A model generated the notes under the pieces. That model saw nothing but the letters and a program-made list of their open reading frames with translations, was not told the origin of the DNA and ran no database searches. From the NCBI RefSeq assembly GCF_010669145.1, contig NZ_CP048632.1:2810501-2874500 (forward strand): 64,000 nucleotides of DNA. The letters are read 5' to 3'. Of the stretch, positions 8,879 through 18,208 are shown one piece after another (the stretch's first letter is position 1; every line of letters begins with the position of its first letter). A program made the position numbers and the translations under genes. Source of the stretch: Rhizobium oryzihabitans. Lineage in GTDB: Bacteria > Pseudomonadota > Alphaproteobacteria > Rhizobiales > Rhizobiaceae.

Positions 8879-9775
8879 ATGTCGCTTGACCGTCTGGCTC
8901 CGGCCATCTTCGTCTTTCTGTGGTCGACCGGCTGGGTCACCGCCAAATATGCCGTCTATTATACGGGGCCGCTGACCTTCCTGTGTCTGCGGTACATATT
9001 GGCGGGTGCGCTGTTGTGGGGCATCTGCCGGCTCTCCTCCATTCCGTGGCCGGAGCGGCGCACCGACGTCTTCCGGGCGATCCTGTCCGGCGTTTTCCTG
9101 CACGGTCTTTATCTCGGCATGATCTGGTGGGCGATAGGGCAGGGCGTGCCAGCGGCGATCGGCGGCATCATTGCCGGTTTGCAGCCGTTGATGACGGCGG
9201 TGGCGGCCCGCTACATGATCGGCGAAAAAATCTCGCCCTTGCAGAAGGCCGGCCTGCTCATCGGCTTTGTGGGCATCGCCATTGCGGTTCTCCCCAAGGT
9301 CATGGCGTCAGGCGCGCTCGGCCTGTCCGTGCCGCTTTACGCCGTTGCGGTGAATGTCCTTGGCATGACGTCGGTGACCTATGGCACGCTCTACCAGAAG
9401 AAATACGTCCATGGCGGAAACATCATGGCGGTTGCCACGCTGCAATATGTCGGCGCTTTGCTGGTCACCATTCCCTTCGCGCTATTGCTGGAGGACGGAC
9501 ATGTGGACTGGAGCCTCGGGCTTGCCGCCACGCTTGCCTGGTCTGTCGGGGCGATCTCCATCGGCGCCGTGGCGCTGCTTCTTTACCTGATCCGGCGCGG
9601 GCAGGTCTCGCGCGCGGCCTCGCTGATCTATCTCGTGCCGCCGCTTGCCGCCGTGGAAGCCGCCCTGCTTTTCGGGGAGACGCTGACGCCTGCCATGATC
9701 GCCGGCACGGTTCTGGCGGTGACGGGGGTTTACCTCGCCAATCGCAAGCCTGCCGCAGCGGTTGCGGTACGTTAA
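8879..9775 (+). CDS. EamA/DMT family transporter
   Basis: This is a protein of about 298 residues with ten predicted membrane segments and two EamA repeats (drug/metabolite transporter superfamily). The first repeat starts AIFVFLWSTGWVTAKYAV; the second has LYLIRRGQVSRAASLIYLVPPLAAVEA and ends in AGTVLAVTGVYLANRK. I choose ATG 8879, preceded by AGGGGATGTTCCC. A GTG at 8846 would add eleven residues. Members export amino acids, metabolites or drugs; the substrate here is unknown. The next gene on the same strand starts 78 bases later. Confidence 0.88.
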   Translation: MSLDRLAPAIFVFLWSTGWVTAKYAVYYTGPLTFLCLRYILAGALLWGICRLSSIPWPERRTDVFRAILSGVFLHGLYLGMIWWAIGQGVPAAIGGIIAGLQPLMTAVAARYMIGEKISPLQKAGLLIGFVGIAIAVLPKVMASGALGLSVPLYAVAVNVLGMTSVTYGTLYQKKYVHGGNIMAVATLQYVGALLVTIPFALLLEDGHVDWSLGLAATLAWSVGAISIGAVALLLYLIRRGQVSRAASLIYLVPPLAAVEAALLFGETLTPAMIAGTVLAVTGVYLANRKPAAAVAVR

Positions 9776-9853
9776 TTACCACAACCTCATATTAGGGGTT
9801 TGTTAACCATAAAATTATACCTCTCGTTAATCTAGAGATTTGGCGGGGGTTAC

Positions 9854-10470
9854 ATGTCTATTTCACGTCGTGGTGTTCTGTTTGGATTGCCGCTGTTTCT
9901 GGCCGGCTGCGCCAATACCGGCATCGGCCAGCAGAGGCTTAATTATGCGGCGAAGCCGGAAGAGAAATTCCCGCTTCCCGCCATGCATCTGGACAAGGTC
10001 AAGCCGGAGCTTCGCCGGCAGGAAGTTGCCTATGATACCGCGCATCCGGCCGGAACGGTGGTTGTGGATACGCCGGCGCGGCGGCTCTATTATGTTATGG
10101 GTGACGGACGGGCGATGCGTTACGGCGTCGGTGTCGGCCGGCAGGGGCTTGCGCTCAAGGGCGACGCCTATATTGGCCGCAAGTCCGAATGGCCTTCCTG
10201 GACGCCGACCGCGAATATGATGCGCCGCGATCCGCGCAATCTGAAATTTGCCGGCGGCATGGCGGGCGGCCCGAACAATCCGCTCGGCGCGCGTGCCCTT
10301 TATCTTTATCGCGGGGCAACGACACCATGTTCCGCCTGCACGGCACCAACCAGCCGCAATCCATCGGCCACGCCATGTCCAGCGGCTGCATCCGCATGCT
10401 CAACCACGACATTATCGATCTTTATAGCCGCGTGCCTGTCGGCTCCAAGGTCGTCGTGTTGCAGGCTTGA
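9854..10470 (+). pseudogene. L,D-transpeptidase lipoprotein, frameshifted
   Basis: The first part reads as a lipoprotein or Tat-like secreted protein (MSISRRGVLFGLPLFLAGC, with lipobox LAGC) followed by a YkuD L,D-transpeptidase domain, which crosslinks peptidoglycan in the periplasm. At the GGGG run 10313-10316 the frame shifts by one missing base. After it, the downstream frame continues the same domain, including the catalytic HAMSSGCIRMLNHDIIDLY motif with the active cysteine, and stops at TGA 10468. Without correction the protein would lose its active site. The start ATG has GGGGG four bases upstream. A sequencing error in the G run is as likely as a true mutation. Confidence 0.88.
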
Positions 10471-10711
10471 GGGAGAGGCGGATTTTTCCGCCTTTGCCGC
10501 ACGAAAAAATGTCTGAAGCCTTGAGTTGATTTTTCCGGATTAATGTGAGTTTTATACGGTGAAATCAACTATTTGTAGAAAATCGACTTTTGCTTATTTT
10601 AGGTAGTCCTGCAATATCGGAAACGTGATTTCCGCTCTTCGGGACGTGTATCCATAAACGTGCCAGCGCGCTTTAACCGGCGCTTCATCACTTCAACGGG
10701 GACACATCTAC

Positions 10712-11101
10712 ATGGCAGCTTTCGACAATCTCTCCCGCTACCGACCTTACGCCCTTGCGGCGTTGCGCATCATCGCGGCACTGCTTTTCATCGAGCACGG
10801 AACACAGAAGCTCTTCGGCTTCCCGGCATCGCAGATGCAGGGTTCGCTGCCGACAATGCTGTTGGTGGCGGCGCTTCTGGAACTCGTCGGCGGCATTCTC
10901 GTGCTGATCGGCCTGTTCACGCGTCCGGTCGCCTTCATCCTTTCCGGTCAGATGGCTGTCGCCTATTTCATGGCGCATGCGCCAAGCAGCTTCTTCCCGG
11001 CCCTGAACGGCGGTGACGCCGCCATCCTGTTCTGCTTCGTCTTCCTTTATCTGGTCTTTGCCGGTCCGGGAGCCCTCTCGGTGGATGAGCGCCGGGTCTG
11101 A
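10712..11101 (+). CDS. DoxX family membrane protein
   Basis: This is a 129-residue protein with four hydrophobic segments and the DoxX family pattern near the N-terminus (ALRIIAALLFIEHGTQKLFGFP) and LLELVGGILVLIGLFTRPVAFILSGQMAVAYF in the middle. DoxX proteins are small inner-membrane proteins, some tied to thiosulfate oxidation or redox stress, but most are uncharacterised. The gene stands alone between the transpeptidase and a second EamA transporter, with a gap of 241 bases upstream that shows no clear regulatory site. Confidence 0.87.
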   Translation: MAAFDNLSRYRPYALAALRIIAALLFIEHGTQKLFGFPASQMQGSLPTMLLVAALLELVGGILVLIGLFTRPVAFILSGQMAVAYFMAHAPSSFFPALNGGDAAILFCFVFLYLVFAGPGALSVDERRV

Positions 11102-11261
11102 TCTGCCCGACCCTCGGTCATCGATCCTTTCGCTGAGGCTCCGCATGGCCATGCCGTGCGGGTTTCTCTTTTAGGATGAAAACTTCGGCCGCCGCCGAAG
11201 CATAGATGGTTGTTTTCGGAGTAGGAACGGTTCATCCTGAACGCTGTTGGAAAATCGATCC

Positions 11262-12169
11262 GTGACCTCTCAAAATCCCATTGCCCGCGAATTGCTGCTG
11301 CTCGCCCTCCTGTCCACGCTGTGGGCGGCATCCTATACATTCATCAAGATCGGGGTGGAGACGATACCGCCGATCACCTTCATCGCATCGCGAACGCTTA
11401 TAGCCGGTCTGCTGCTGCTCTCGGTCATCCGGCTGCGCGGACTGCGTTTGCCGAGGGATTTTGCGACCTGGCGGCTGTTCTTCATCCAGGCCTGCATCAA
11501 CAGCGTGTTGCCCTTCACGCTGATCGCCTGGGCGGAGCAGAGCATCGATGCCGGTCTTGCCGTCATTCTCAATGCGACGACGCCGATCTTCACCTTTCTT
11601 CTCACGGCACTCGTCATCCGGCATGAACAGGTCAGCGGGCGAAAGCTGTTCGGCACCATTGCGGGCATGACGGGTGTGTGCCTCATCATCGGTCTCGATG
11701 CGCTCGGTGGTGCGGGGGAGGCGCTATGGGGCCAGCTTGCGATGCTGATAGCGGCCTTTTCCTATGCCTGCGCCGCCATTTTCAGCAAGAACTTCAGGGG
11801 CTTGATCCGATCATGCCGGCTGCCGGCTCAATGATTTGCGGTGCAGTCCTGCTGTTGCCGCTGAGCCTGATCGTCGACCGGCCATGGACTCTGTCTCCGT
11901 CCGCGGCTTCCCTCACGGCGCTTGTGTGCCTGAGCGCATTTTCCACCGCCCTTGCCTTCATGATCTATTTCCGGCTGATGCAGACACTCGGTTCGGTTGG
12001 CACCACGTCGCAGGCCTATCTCAGGGTCCCGATCGGTGTTGCCATCGGCATGGTGTTTCTGGGAGAAGTGCCGACATCAGCCATGTGGGTGGGGCTCGTC
12101 TGCGTAATTGCCGGTGTGCTGGCCATGACCTTGCCGTCTAGGCGTCGTCCGGTCGCGCAGGGTGGGTGA
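11262..12169 (+). pseudogene. EamA/DMT family transporter, frameshifted
   Basis: The product would be a ten-segment drug/metabolite transporter of about 300 residues. The N-terminal part (LALLSTLWAASYTFIKIGVE...) runs in one frame to SKNFRG, and the rest (LDPIMPAAGSMICGAVLLL... to VCVIAGVLAMTLPS) continues in the next frame. The break is at GGGG 11797-11800, consistent with one G missing from a run of five. The start is either GTG 11262 or TTG 11247; ribosome sites are weak for both. As read, the protein would stop at 11834. The substrate is unknown. Confidence 0.87.
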
Positions 12170-12232
12170 GGGGAAAGCAAAGCCCCGTTAGCCGTGGTTT
12201 GCGGGGATTGATTTGCAAGGGGTGCTGCGTGT

Positions 12233-12352
12233 CGCCTTCTCCCCGAGGGGAGAAGGTCGCGGTAGCGGGATGAGGGGGCAAGGGTGGAGATATAAGGAGA
12301 GGGCGCCCCCTCATCCGACCCTTCGGGCCACCTTCCCCCAGCGGGGAGAAGA
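12233..12352. repeat. Mosaic palindromic element, family C, copy 1
   Basis: The outer arms are CCTTCTCCCC-GAGGGGAGAAGG and a matching CTTCCCCCAGCGGGGAGAAG. The inner arms GGATGAGGGGG and CCCCCTCATCC are complementary. The same element, in reverse orientation, is at 29533-29656. It lies between convergent genes. Confidence 0.75.
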
Positions 12353-12418
12353 AACGCGCGGCAACGCCGAGCCCGGAAAGACTTGTGCCCTTTGTCGTGC
12401 AGGGTGGTTGAAGGCAAA

Positions 12419-12450
12419 GAAAAACCCCGCTGGCGGTGGCCTGCGGGGTT
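12419..12450 (-). terminator. Intrinsic terminator of the RNA helicase gene
   Basis: Read on the minus strand, AACCCCGC, a 12-base loop and GCGGGG are followed by a T run (TTTTTC), about 100 bases after the helicase stop codon. This fits a Rho-independent terminator for the minus-strand gene. A second, weaker GC hairpin at 12182-12206 may serve the plus-strand transporter. Confidence 0.7.
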
Positions 12451-12547
12451 CGATTGGTGAGTGAGCGATTGCGTCTTGTCGCCTTCTCCCCCACTGGGAC
12501 AAGAAACGCTGGGCAATGCCGAGCGTCCTCAACCCATGCAGGGCAAA

Positions 12548-14020
12548 TTAACGGTTGCGGCCGCGATTGCCGTTGCCGGAAGCGCGCTTTTCCTGGCCGT
12601 TGCCGCCAGCAGGCGCGTGACGGTTGGCGCCGCTGCCGCCGGGCTTGCGGGCCGGGCGGCGTTGCTTGCGGGGGCCGGCCGGGCGGCCTGCATCGCCTTC
12701 CGTCTTGACGCGCTTGAAGTCGGACGTGACTTCCAGATCATTGTCCGCATCGCGCGGTGCGTGGTTGCGGGACGGGCGGGATTCGCCGTTGTGACGTCCA
12801 CCTTCACGCGGGCCGCGCTGCTGGCCGCCATTGTTGTTGTTGCGGCCGCCACGGTTGTTGTTCGGGCGCGTCGGGCTGGCGAGACCGGCCGGACGTTCGC
12901 CTGAGGCAACCGGAATATCGATCTTCATCAGCTTTTCGATATCGTGCAGCAGGCGGGTTTCGTCCGGCGCACAAAATGCGATGGCGATGCCGTCGCGACC
13001 GGCGCGGGCGGTACGGCCGATGCGGTGAACGTAAGCATCAGGCACTTCCGGCAGGTCGTAGTTGAAGACATGCGTCACAGCCGGAATGTCGATGCCGCGG
13101 GCGGCAACGTCGGTTGCGACCAGCACCTTGATATCACCGTCCTTGAAGCCCTTCAGTGCCCGCTCGCGCTGGCCCTGGCTCTTGTTGCCGTGGATGGAGG
13201 CAACCTTGAAGCCGATATGTTCGAGATGCTTGTAAAGCTTTTCCGCGCCATGCTTGGTGCGCAGGAAAACGATGGCGCGGCCATCCGGGTTCTCGTTCAG
13301 CGACTTCTTCAGGAGATCGGTCTTGTCGTTCTTTCCGGCGACGAAATGCACGTACTGCTCGACCTTGTCGGCAGCCTTGCCCGGAGGGGTCACTTCCACC
13401 TTGACCGGATCGGTCAGGTAGCTGTGCGAGAGATCGGCGATCGCCTTCGGCATGGTCGCAGAGAACAGAAGCGTCTGGCGCTTGGCCGGGACCATTCTGG
13501 AAATCTTGCGCAGGTCGTGGATGAAGCCGAGATCGAGCATCTGGTCAGCTTCATCAAGCACCAGATAGGTCACCTTGGAGAGCGAGATGGCGTTACGGGC
13601 GATAAGGTCCAGCAGGCGGCCGGGTGTCGCCACCAGAATGTCGGTGCCCTTTTCCAGCTGAAGCTGCTGCTTGTTGATCGACGCGCCGCCGACAACCTGA
13701 TTGATGCGCAGCGGCGTCTTCTTCACGAAGGAGCGCAGGTTCTCGCCAATCTGGTTCACCAGCTCGCGGGTCGGCGCAAGGATGAGGGTGCGGGTGGTGC
13801 GGTTTGCCGGACGGTCGGCTTGCTTCATCAGCATTTCGATGATGGGCAGGCCGAAGGCGGCCGTCTTGCCGGTGCCGGTCTGTGCGAGGCCGATCAGGTC
13901 ACGGCCTTCAAGCAGCAGCGGAATGGCCTTTGCCTGAATGGGGGTAGGGGTGGTGTAGCCAAGTTGGGTAACGCTGGCCACGATCTTTTCGGAGAGGCCG
14001 AGTTCGCTAAAACTGGTCAA
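12548..14020 (-). CDS. rhlE: DEAD-box ATP-dependent RNA helicase (RhlE type)
   Basis: This is a 490-residue DEAD-box helicase with all the core motifs in order: TPIQ (Q motif), AQTGTGKT (I), PTRELV (Ia), DEAD (II, in VLDEADQMLDLG), SAT (III), RGIDIP (V) and HRIGRTARAG (VI). The C-terminal 120 residues are a low-complexity basic tail rich in R, G and N (NNRGGRNNNNGG and similar), typical of RhlE proteins in alphaproteobacteria and used for RNA binding. It unwinds structured RNA, for example in ribosome assembly, RNA decay or cold adaptation. It is transcribed alone from a long upstream region. Confidence 0.9.
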   Translation of the reverse strand: MTSFSELGLSEKIVASVTQLGYTTPTPIQAKAIPLLLEGRDLIGLAQTGTGKTAAFGLPIIEMLMKQADRPANRTTRTLILAPTRELVNQIGENLRSFVKKTPLRINQVVGGASINKQQLQLEKGTDILVATPGRLLDLIARNAISLSKVTYLVLDEADQMLDLGFIHDLRKISRMVPAKRQTLLFSATMPKAIADLSHSYLTDPVKVEVTPPGKAADKVEQYVHFVAGKNDKTDLLKKSLNENPDGRAIVFLRTKHGAEKLYKHLEHIGFKVASIHGNKSQGQRERALKGFKDGDIKVLVATDVAARGIDIPAVTHVFNYDLPEVPDAYVHRIGRTARAGRDGIAIAFCAPDETRLLHDIEKLMKIDIPVASGERPAGLASPTRPNNNRGGRNNNNGGQQRGPREGGRHNGESRPSRNHAPRDADNDLEVTSDFKRVKTEGDAGRPAGPRKQRRPARKPGGSGANRHAPAGGNGQEKRASGNGNRGRNR

Positions 14021-14482
14021 TATATTGCCTTTCGGGGCGCCAAAACAACCTCAACCGGAGCAGGGCTGCTGTCCGGTGGTTTCGGCGTCAAGAACCCCGC
14101 GTGAATTGGGAACTTGTGGGTTGGAATAACTTTCTGCGCATCAGTGCGGCAAGTGCCGTCTTCTGTATTCGTTGCGCTTTTCCTTCATGCGGGCCAAGTC
14201 ATCTTGATCATACGCTGCAGCTCACGCGGCTGCCGAAGGTGAAAGCTTGATCGGCATGTGGGCGTTTTGTGCGTTAAAGTCAAGCGATAGTTTTGTAACG
14301 CCCCTGTCCGGCGGCGCATGGCAGCCATGCGCAAGGTCGGTCGTTTAGGGTCGGAATGGTGCGGCCGGGGCGAATAATTATGGTTAAAAAAGGGTGGCGA
14401 TACCCCGTCGTACATAGCAAAGAGCGATTTTCTCACATAACGTTTTTTGTGACGACGTCCGGAAATATTTGATTCGACAGGG
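14021..14482. other. Divergent intergenic region, no gene recognised
   Basis: This 462-base gap holds the promoters of the helicase (minus) and the hybrid kinase (plus). It may include a long 5' untranslated leader for the helicase, as is common for cold-regulated DEAD-box genes, but I see no specific motif. Short open frames here have no recognisable homology. Confidence 0.45.
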
Positions 14483-17400
14483 ATGGAACTGCACGGTGTG
14501 GAGTATCGATTGACCGAAGGCAGCGGGTTGCTGGAAAAAGCTTACAGGGCCGTTGCCGCCCTGGACCTGCCCGCGTGCATCAAGGACAGCGAGCTTCGCT
14601 ACCTCATGGTCAATGCCGCCTATGCCCGGGTCATGGGGCGCCCGCCCGCGTCGTTTCAGGGCCATACCAGCTTTTCCCTTTCCGCCGACATTCGCGATGC
14701 CGAGCGCGAGGACAGGGAGCGCCGCTCGCTGGTCTTTGCCACGGACGAGGTGATTGCCTGTCATGGCGCGGCGTCCTCTGCACCGCACACGCTTCGCTGC
14801 GAGCGCTTCATCGGCGATGACGGCAATCTGTTCCTGTTCGAGGTGTTCGAGGACATGCCGGCGGCGATCTTGGAAGGTTTTCCGGGCGGCAGCAGCGCTT
14901 TCGACCTGCTCTTCGGCAGCGGCGTGATCGACCTCATCGATGCCGGCATCGTGATTTATGACCGCGACAACCGCCTGGTCTATTGCAATACGCGCTTTGC
15001 CGAATTCTACAGCGCCTTCGGCGTCGAGCTGAAGCCGGGTGTGCGACTTGAGACGCTGATGGAGGCCGTTTATTTTTCGGGCGGCTACAGCGGCGCGAAA
15101 GAAGACGATCCTGCGTTTGAAGGTTGGATGCGGGATCAGCTGCGGGATTTTTCACTGCCCTACCTAGAAAGGGTGGAGCAGTTCGCCGATGGCCGCTGGG
15201 TGCGCATGGTCAACAAGCGGCTGGAAAACGGCATGCTGGTCGGCCTGCGCGTCGATGTGACGGAGTTCAAGGCGCACGAGGCGCTTCTCAGCACACAGAT
15301 TCGCGAGACCTGGCTGCTGCGCGCAGCGCTGGAGCAGTTGCCGGTGGCTGTCTTCCTGCGCGACGATGAGCGTCGCCTGACTTTTGCCAATACGGCTTAC
15401 GAACAATTCCTCGGAGGCGATCTCAGCCGCTATATCGGCATGACCGAAAGCGAGATGTTTCCGGAGGACAGCGAGCGGTTCCGGATTGAAAACGAGCGGC
15501 TCCTTGCAACCGGCGAGGCGATAGAGAAAGCAGAGACCCTGCCGCTGCCGGGCGGCGGTTCGGTTCCGGTGATAACGCGGGTCGGCCGGGTGGCGACACC
15601 CGATGACGAATATTACCTGGTCGGTTCCATCACCGATGTCAGCCTGCTGCATGAGCGGGAAAAGGCCCTGATCGCCGCGCAGGCAGAAGCCGAGGCGCTG
15701 CATCGCCAGCTGGAGGCGGTTCTTCACGCCCTGCCGGTCGGTGTGCTGCTGCTGAGCCCCGATCTCGTCATCGAATATGTCAATCCGTTCTTCCATGAAG
15801 TCTGGGGCGAGATCGGCGGCGAGAAGTCGCTTGTCGGCAAGAGCTATCGCGAATTCATGGAGATGAATTTCGAAAGCGGCCTTTATGACTATGGCGACAT
15901 GCCCTTCGAGGAACTCTATAACCAGAGGGCGGAGCGGCTTCTCAGCGAAGAGGTTTTCGCACCCCGGGAGGTGCGCAGCAAGAGCGGCAAGGTCACCGTC
16001 ATCTCGAAAACCCGCCTCGATGGCGGTAAGATTCTCAGCACCTATGCCGATGTGACGGATGTGCGCATGCGCGACGCCGAGATCAGCAAGGCGAAGGCCG
16101 AGCTGGAGCGTGTCGGCGAATATATGCAGGGCGCCACGCGCGCCATGGCGCAGGGGCTGGTGCTTGTCGAACAGGGCACGATCATCATGTCCAACGAGGC
16201 GATGGCGCGGATGTTCGACGTGCCGCCGCATCTCCTCGAAAAGGGCTGCAACTGGTCGGGTTTCTTTGCCCATTGCGCCGGTCGCGGAGATTTCGGCACC
16301 GACGAGGAGGCGGCCGGGACGCTCGCCGCCTGGAGAGAGAATATCGCCGCCAACAGGCCTTTCTCCTGGCTCATCCACGTCGCCGGCAAGAGCTGGCTCA
16401 ATCTGGAGGCCACCAACAGTTCCGGCAATTACTGGCTCATCATCGTTACCGACGTCACCGAGATGAAGATGCGCGAGGAGGAGTTGCAACGGCTGCTTTC
16501 GCGCGCGGAAGCGGCGGATCGGGCCAAATCGGAATTCCTGGCCAATATGAGCCATGAAATCCGCACGCCGATGAACGGCGTCCTCGGCATGGCGGAGCTT
16601 CTGGCCAAGTCCAAGCTGGATACGCGCCAGAAAACCTTCACCGATATCATCGTCAAATCCGGCAATGCGCTTCTGACGATCATCAACGACATTCTTGATT
16701 TCTCCAAGATTGAGGCCGGGCAGATGCGGCTGCGCAGCGTGCCGTTCGATCCAGCGGAGGCTGTGGAGGACGTGGTTTCGCTGCTGTCCTCGGCGGCGCT
16801 GGAAAAGGACATTGAGCTGGTCGTCCGGATCGATCCGTCCGCTTTCGGCAAGGTCATGGGTGACGCCGGACGGTTCCGCCAGATCGTCACCAATCTGGTC
16901 GGAAACGCCGTCAAGTTCACGGAAACGGGACATGTGCTGATCGAGCTTTCGGCGCAGTCGGCGGAAGCGTCCGAGGCGATCCTGTCGCTGCGTGTCGAAG
17001 ACAGCGGCATCGGCATTCCGGCCGACAAGCTGGAAACGATTTTCGACAAGTTCAGCCAGGTCGACGGTTCCGCGACGCGCAGGCACGAGGGAACGGGGCT
17101 CGGGCTGGCGATCACCGTCGGCCTCATCGGTCTTTTCGACGGTGTGATCAATGTCGTGAGCGAGGTCGGCACGGGATCGACCTTCGAGGTCAATATTCCG
17201 TTTCAGGTGACCGAGAGACGGCGCGACGTTCCGTTGCCCGCCATGGCGATCGACGATATCCGGGTGCTGGTCATCGACGACAACGACGTCAATCGCCGCA
17301 TATTGACCGAGCAGCTGCGGACATGGGGTATCGACGGCCATGCGGTGGAGGACGGGCCATCCGGCATTGCCGTGCTGCAGGAGGCAGCGTCTCTCGGCTT

Positions 17401-18181
17401 TGCCATCGATGCCATCATCCTCGATTATCATATGCCTGTTATGAACGGGCTGGATGTTGTCGAGAGGATAAGGGCGGATAGTCGTTTCGACGATATCGCG
17501 ATTGTCTTCCTGACCTCGATGGATGTCGTCGGCGACGAGACCCTGTTTACCGATCTCAGCATTCAGGCGCATCTGATGAAACCCGCGCGGGCGCGTCTTT
17601 TGCGCTCAACCCTGTTCGATGTGGTGCGGGATGTGCGGTTGAAGCGCGCCCGGCAGCACCCGCCCAAAATGGGGGCGGAGGGTGGCAATGGGCCGGTCCG
17701 GACGGAAGGCGGTCCTGCCGAGAAGGCGCAGCGGCCTGCGCCGCCGGCGGCTCCAGACCGGCGCAGGCCCTGCCTTGTCGATGTGCTGGTCGCCGAAGAC
17801 AACGACGTCAACCAGATCGTCTTCACCCAGATCTTGCAGCAGGCGGGTTTGCGGTTCCTGATCGTCGGCAATGGCAAGAAGGCCGTTCAGGCGTGGGAGG
17901 AGCACAATCCCGCGGTCATCCTCATGGACGTCTCCATGCCTGTCATGAACGGGCATCAGGCGACACTGGCGATCCGCGCCGCCGAACAGGCGGCTGCCGA
18001 CGGCCTGCATGTTCCGATCATCGGCGTCACCGCCCATACGCAGGATGCGGACCGCGAGCAATGCCTTGCAGCCGGCATGGACGACTATCTGTCGAAGCCG
18101 ATCAGTCCTGAAATACTCGAGGACAAGATCGCGCAATGGCTGGGGGACAACCGGTCGCGTCGCGACGTGCCGACCGCCTGA
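14483..18181 (+). CDS. Hybrid sensor histidine kinase with multiple PAS domains and two receiver domains
   Basis: This is a 1232-residue protein without convincing membrane segments. The first ~650 residues hold about five PAS-like sensor modules (for example IYDRDNRLVYCNTRFAEFY and VFLRDDERRLTFANTAYEQFL). Then come a HisKA dimerisation domain with the phospho-accepting histidine near residue 691 (FLANMSHEIRTPMNGV), an ATPase domain with N box NLVGNAVKFT near 802, and G boxes. Two receiver domains follow: REC1 (VLVIDDNDVNRRIL, Asp near 982 in ILDYHMPVMNG) and REC2 (VLVAEDNDVNQIVF, Asp near 1149 in LMDVSMPVMNG, Lys in YLSKPIS). No separate response regulator is adjacent, so its output partner is unknown. 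The signal is probably cytoplasmic or redox-related. Confidence 0.9.
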   Translation: MELHGVEYRLTEGSGLLEKAYRAVAALDLPACIKDSELRYLMVNAAYARVMGRPPASFQGHTSFSLSADIRDAEREDRERRSLVFATDEVIACHGAASSAPHTLRCERFIGDDGNLFLFEVFEDMPAAILEGFPGGSSAFDLLFGSGVIDLIDAGIVIYDRDNRLVYCNTRFAEFYSAFGVELKPGVRLETLMEAVYFSGGYSGAKEDDPAFEGWMRDQLRDFSLPYLERVEQFADGRWVRMVNKRLENGMLVGLRVDVTEFKAHEALLSTQIRETWLLRAALEQLPVAVFLRDDERRLTFANTAYEQFLGGDLSRYIGMTESEMFPEDSERFRIENERLLATGEAIEKAETLPLPGGGSVPVITRVGRVATPDDEYYLVGSITDVSLLHEREKALIAAQAEAEALHRQLEAVLHALPVGVLLLSPDLVIEYVNPFFHEVWGEIGGEKSLVGKSYREFMEMNFESGLYDYGDMPFEELYNQRAERLLSEEVFAPREVRSKSGKVTVISKTRLDGGKILSTYADVTDVRMRDAEISKAKAELERVGEYMQGATRAMAQGLVLVEQGTIIMSNEAMARMFDVPPHLLEKGCNWSGFFAHCAGRGDFGTDEEAAGTLAAWRENIAANRPFSWLIHVAGKSWLNLEATNSSGNYWLIIVTDVTEMKMREEELQRLLSRAEAADRAKSEFLANMSHEIRTPMNGVLGMAELLAKSKLDTRQKTFTDIIVKSGNALLTIINDILDFSKIEAGQMRLRSVPFDPAEAVEDVVSLLSSAALEKDIELVVRIDPSAFGKVMGDAGRFRQIVTNLVGNAVKFTETGHVLIELSAQSAEASEAILSLRVEDSGIGIPADKLETIFDKFSQVDGSATRRHEGTGLGLAITVGLIGLFDGVINVVSEVGTGSTFEVNIPFQVTERRRDVPLPAMAIDDIRVLVIDDNDVNRRILTEQLRTWGIDGHAVEDGPSGIAVLQEAASLGFAIDAIILDYHMPVMNGLDVVERIRADSRFDDIAIVFLTSMDVVGDETLFTDLSIQAHLMKPARARLLRSTLFDVVRDVRLKRARQHPPKMGAEGGNGPVRTEGGPAEKAQRPAPPAAPDRRRPCLVDVLVAEDNDVNQIVFTQILQQAGLRFLIVGNGKKAVQAWEEHNPAVILMDVSMPVMNGHQATLAIRAAEQAAADGLHVPIIGVTAHTQDADREQCLAAGMDDYLSKPISPEILEDKIAQWLGDNRSRRDVPTA

Positions 18182-18208
18182 CGATGCCGGCCGGCTGTGC
18201 AGGATGTC

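Larger units (their letters stand above)
12157..12492. repeat. Imperfect direct duplication flanking a mosaic palindrome
   Basis: A unit of about 80-95 bases at 12157-12243 (GCAGGGTGGGTGAGGGG, then AAAGCCCCG...CGGGGATTGATT, then GTGTCGCCTTCTCCCC) recurs at 12398-12492 in diverged form (GCAGGGTGGTTGAAGG, AAAACCCCGC...GCGGGGTTCGATT, CTTGTCGCCTTCTCCCC). Each copy carries a GC hairpin. The family C palindrome lies between them. Confidence 0.65.

Noticed and set aside
14185..14436. An 83-codon minus-strand frame upstream of the kinase gene
   Set aside because: Composition is not protein-like in the first half, and no relation to known families is seen; left as untranslated.
15164..17572. An 802-codon open frame on the strand opposite the hybrid kinase
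   Set aside because: It lies wholly antisense to a protein with clear PAS, HisKA, ATPase and receiver motifs; its translation has no recognisable domain. Long antisense frames are normal in high-GC DNA.
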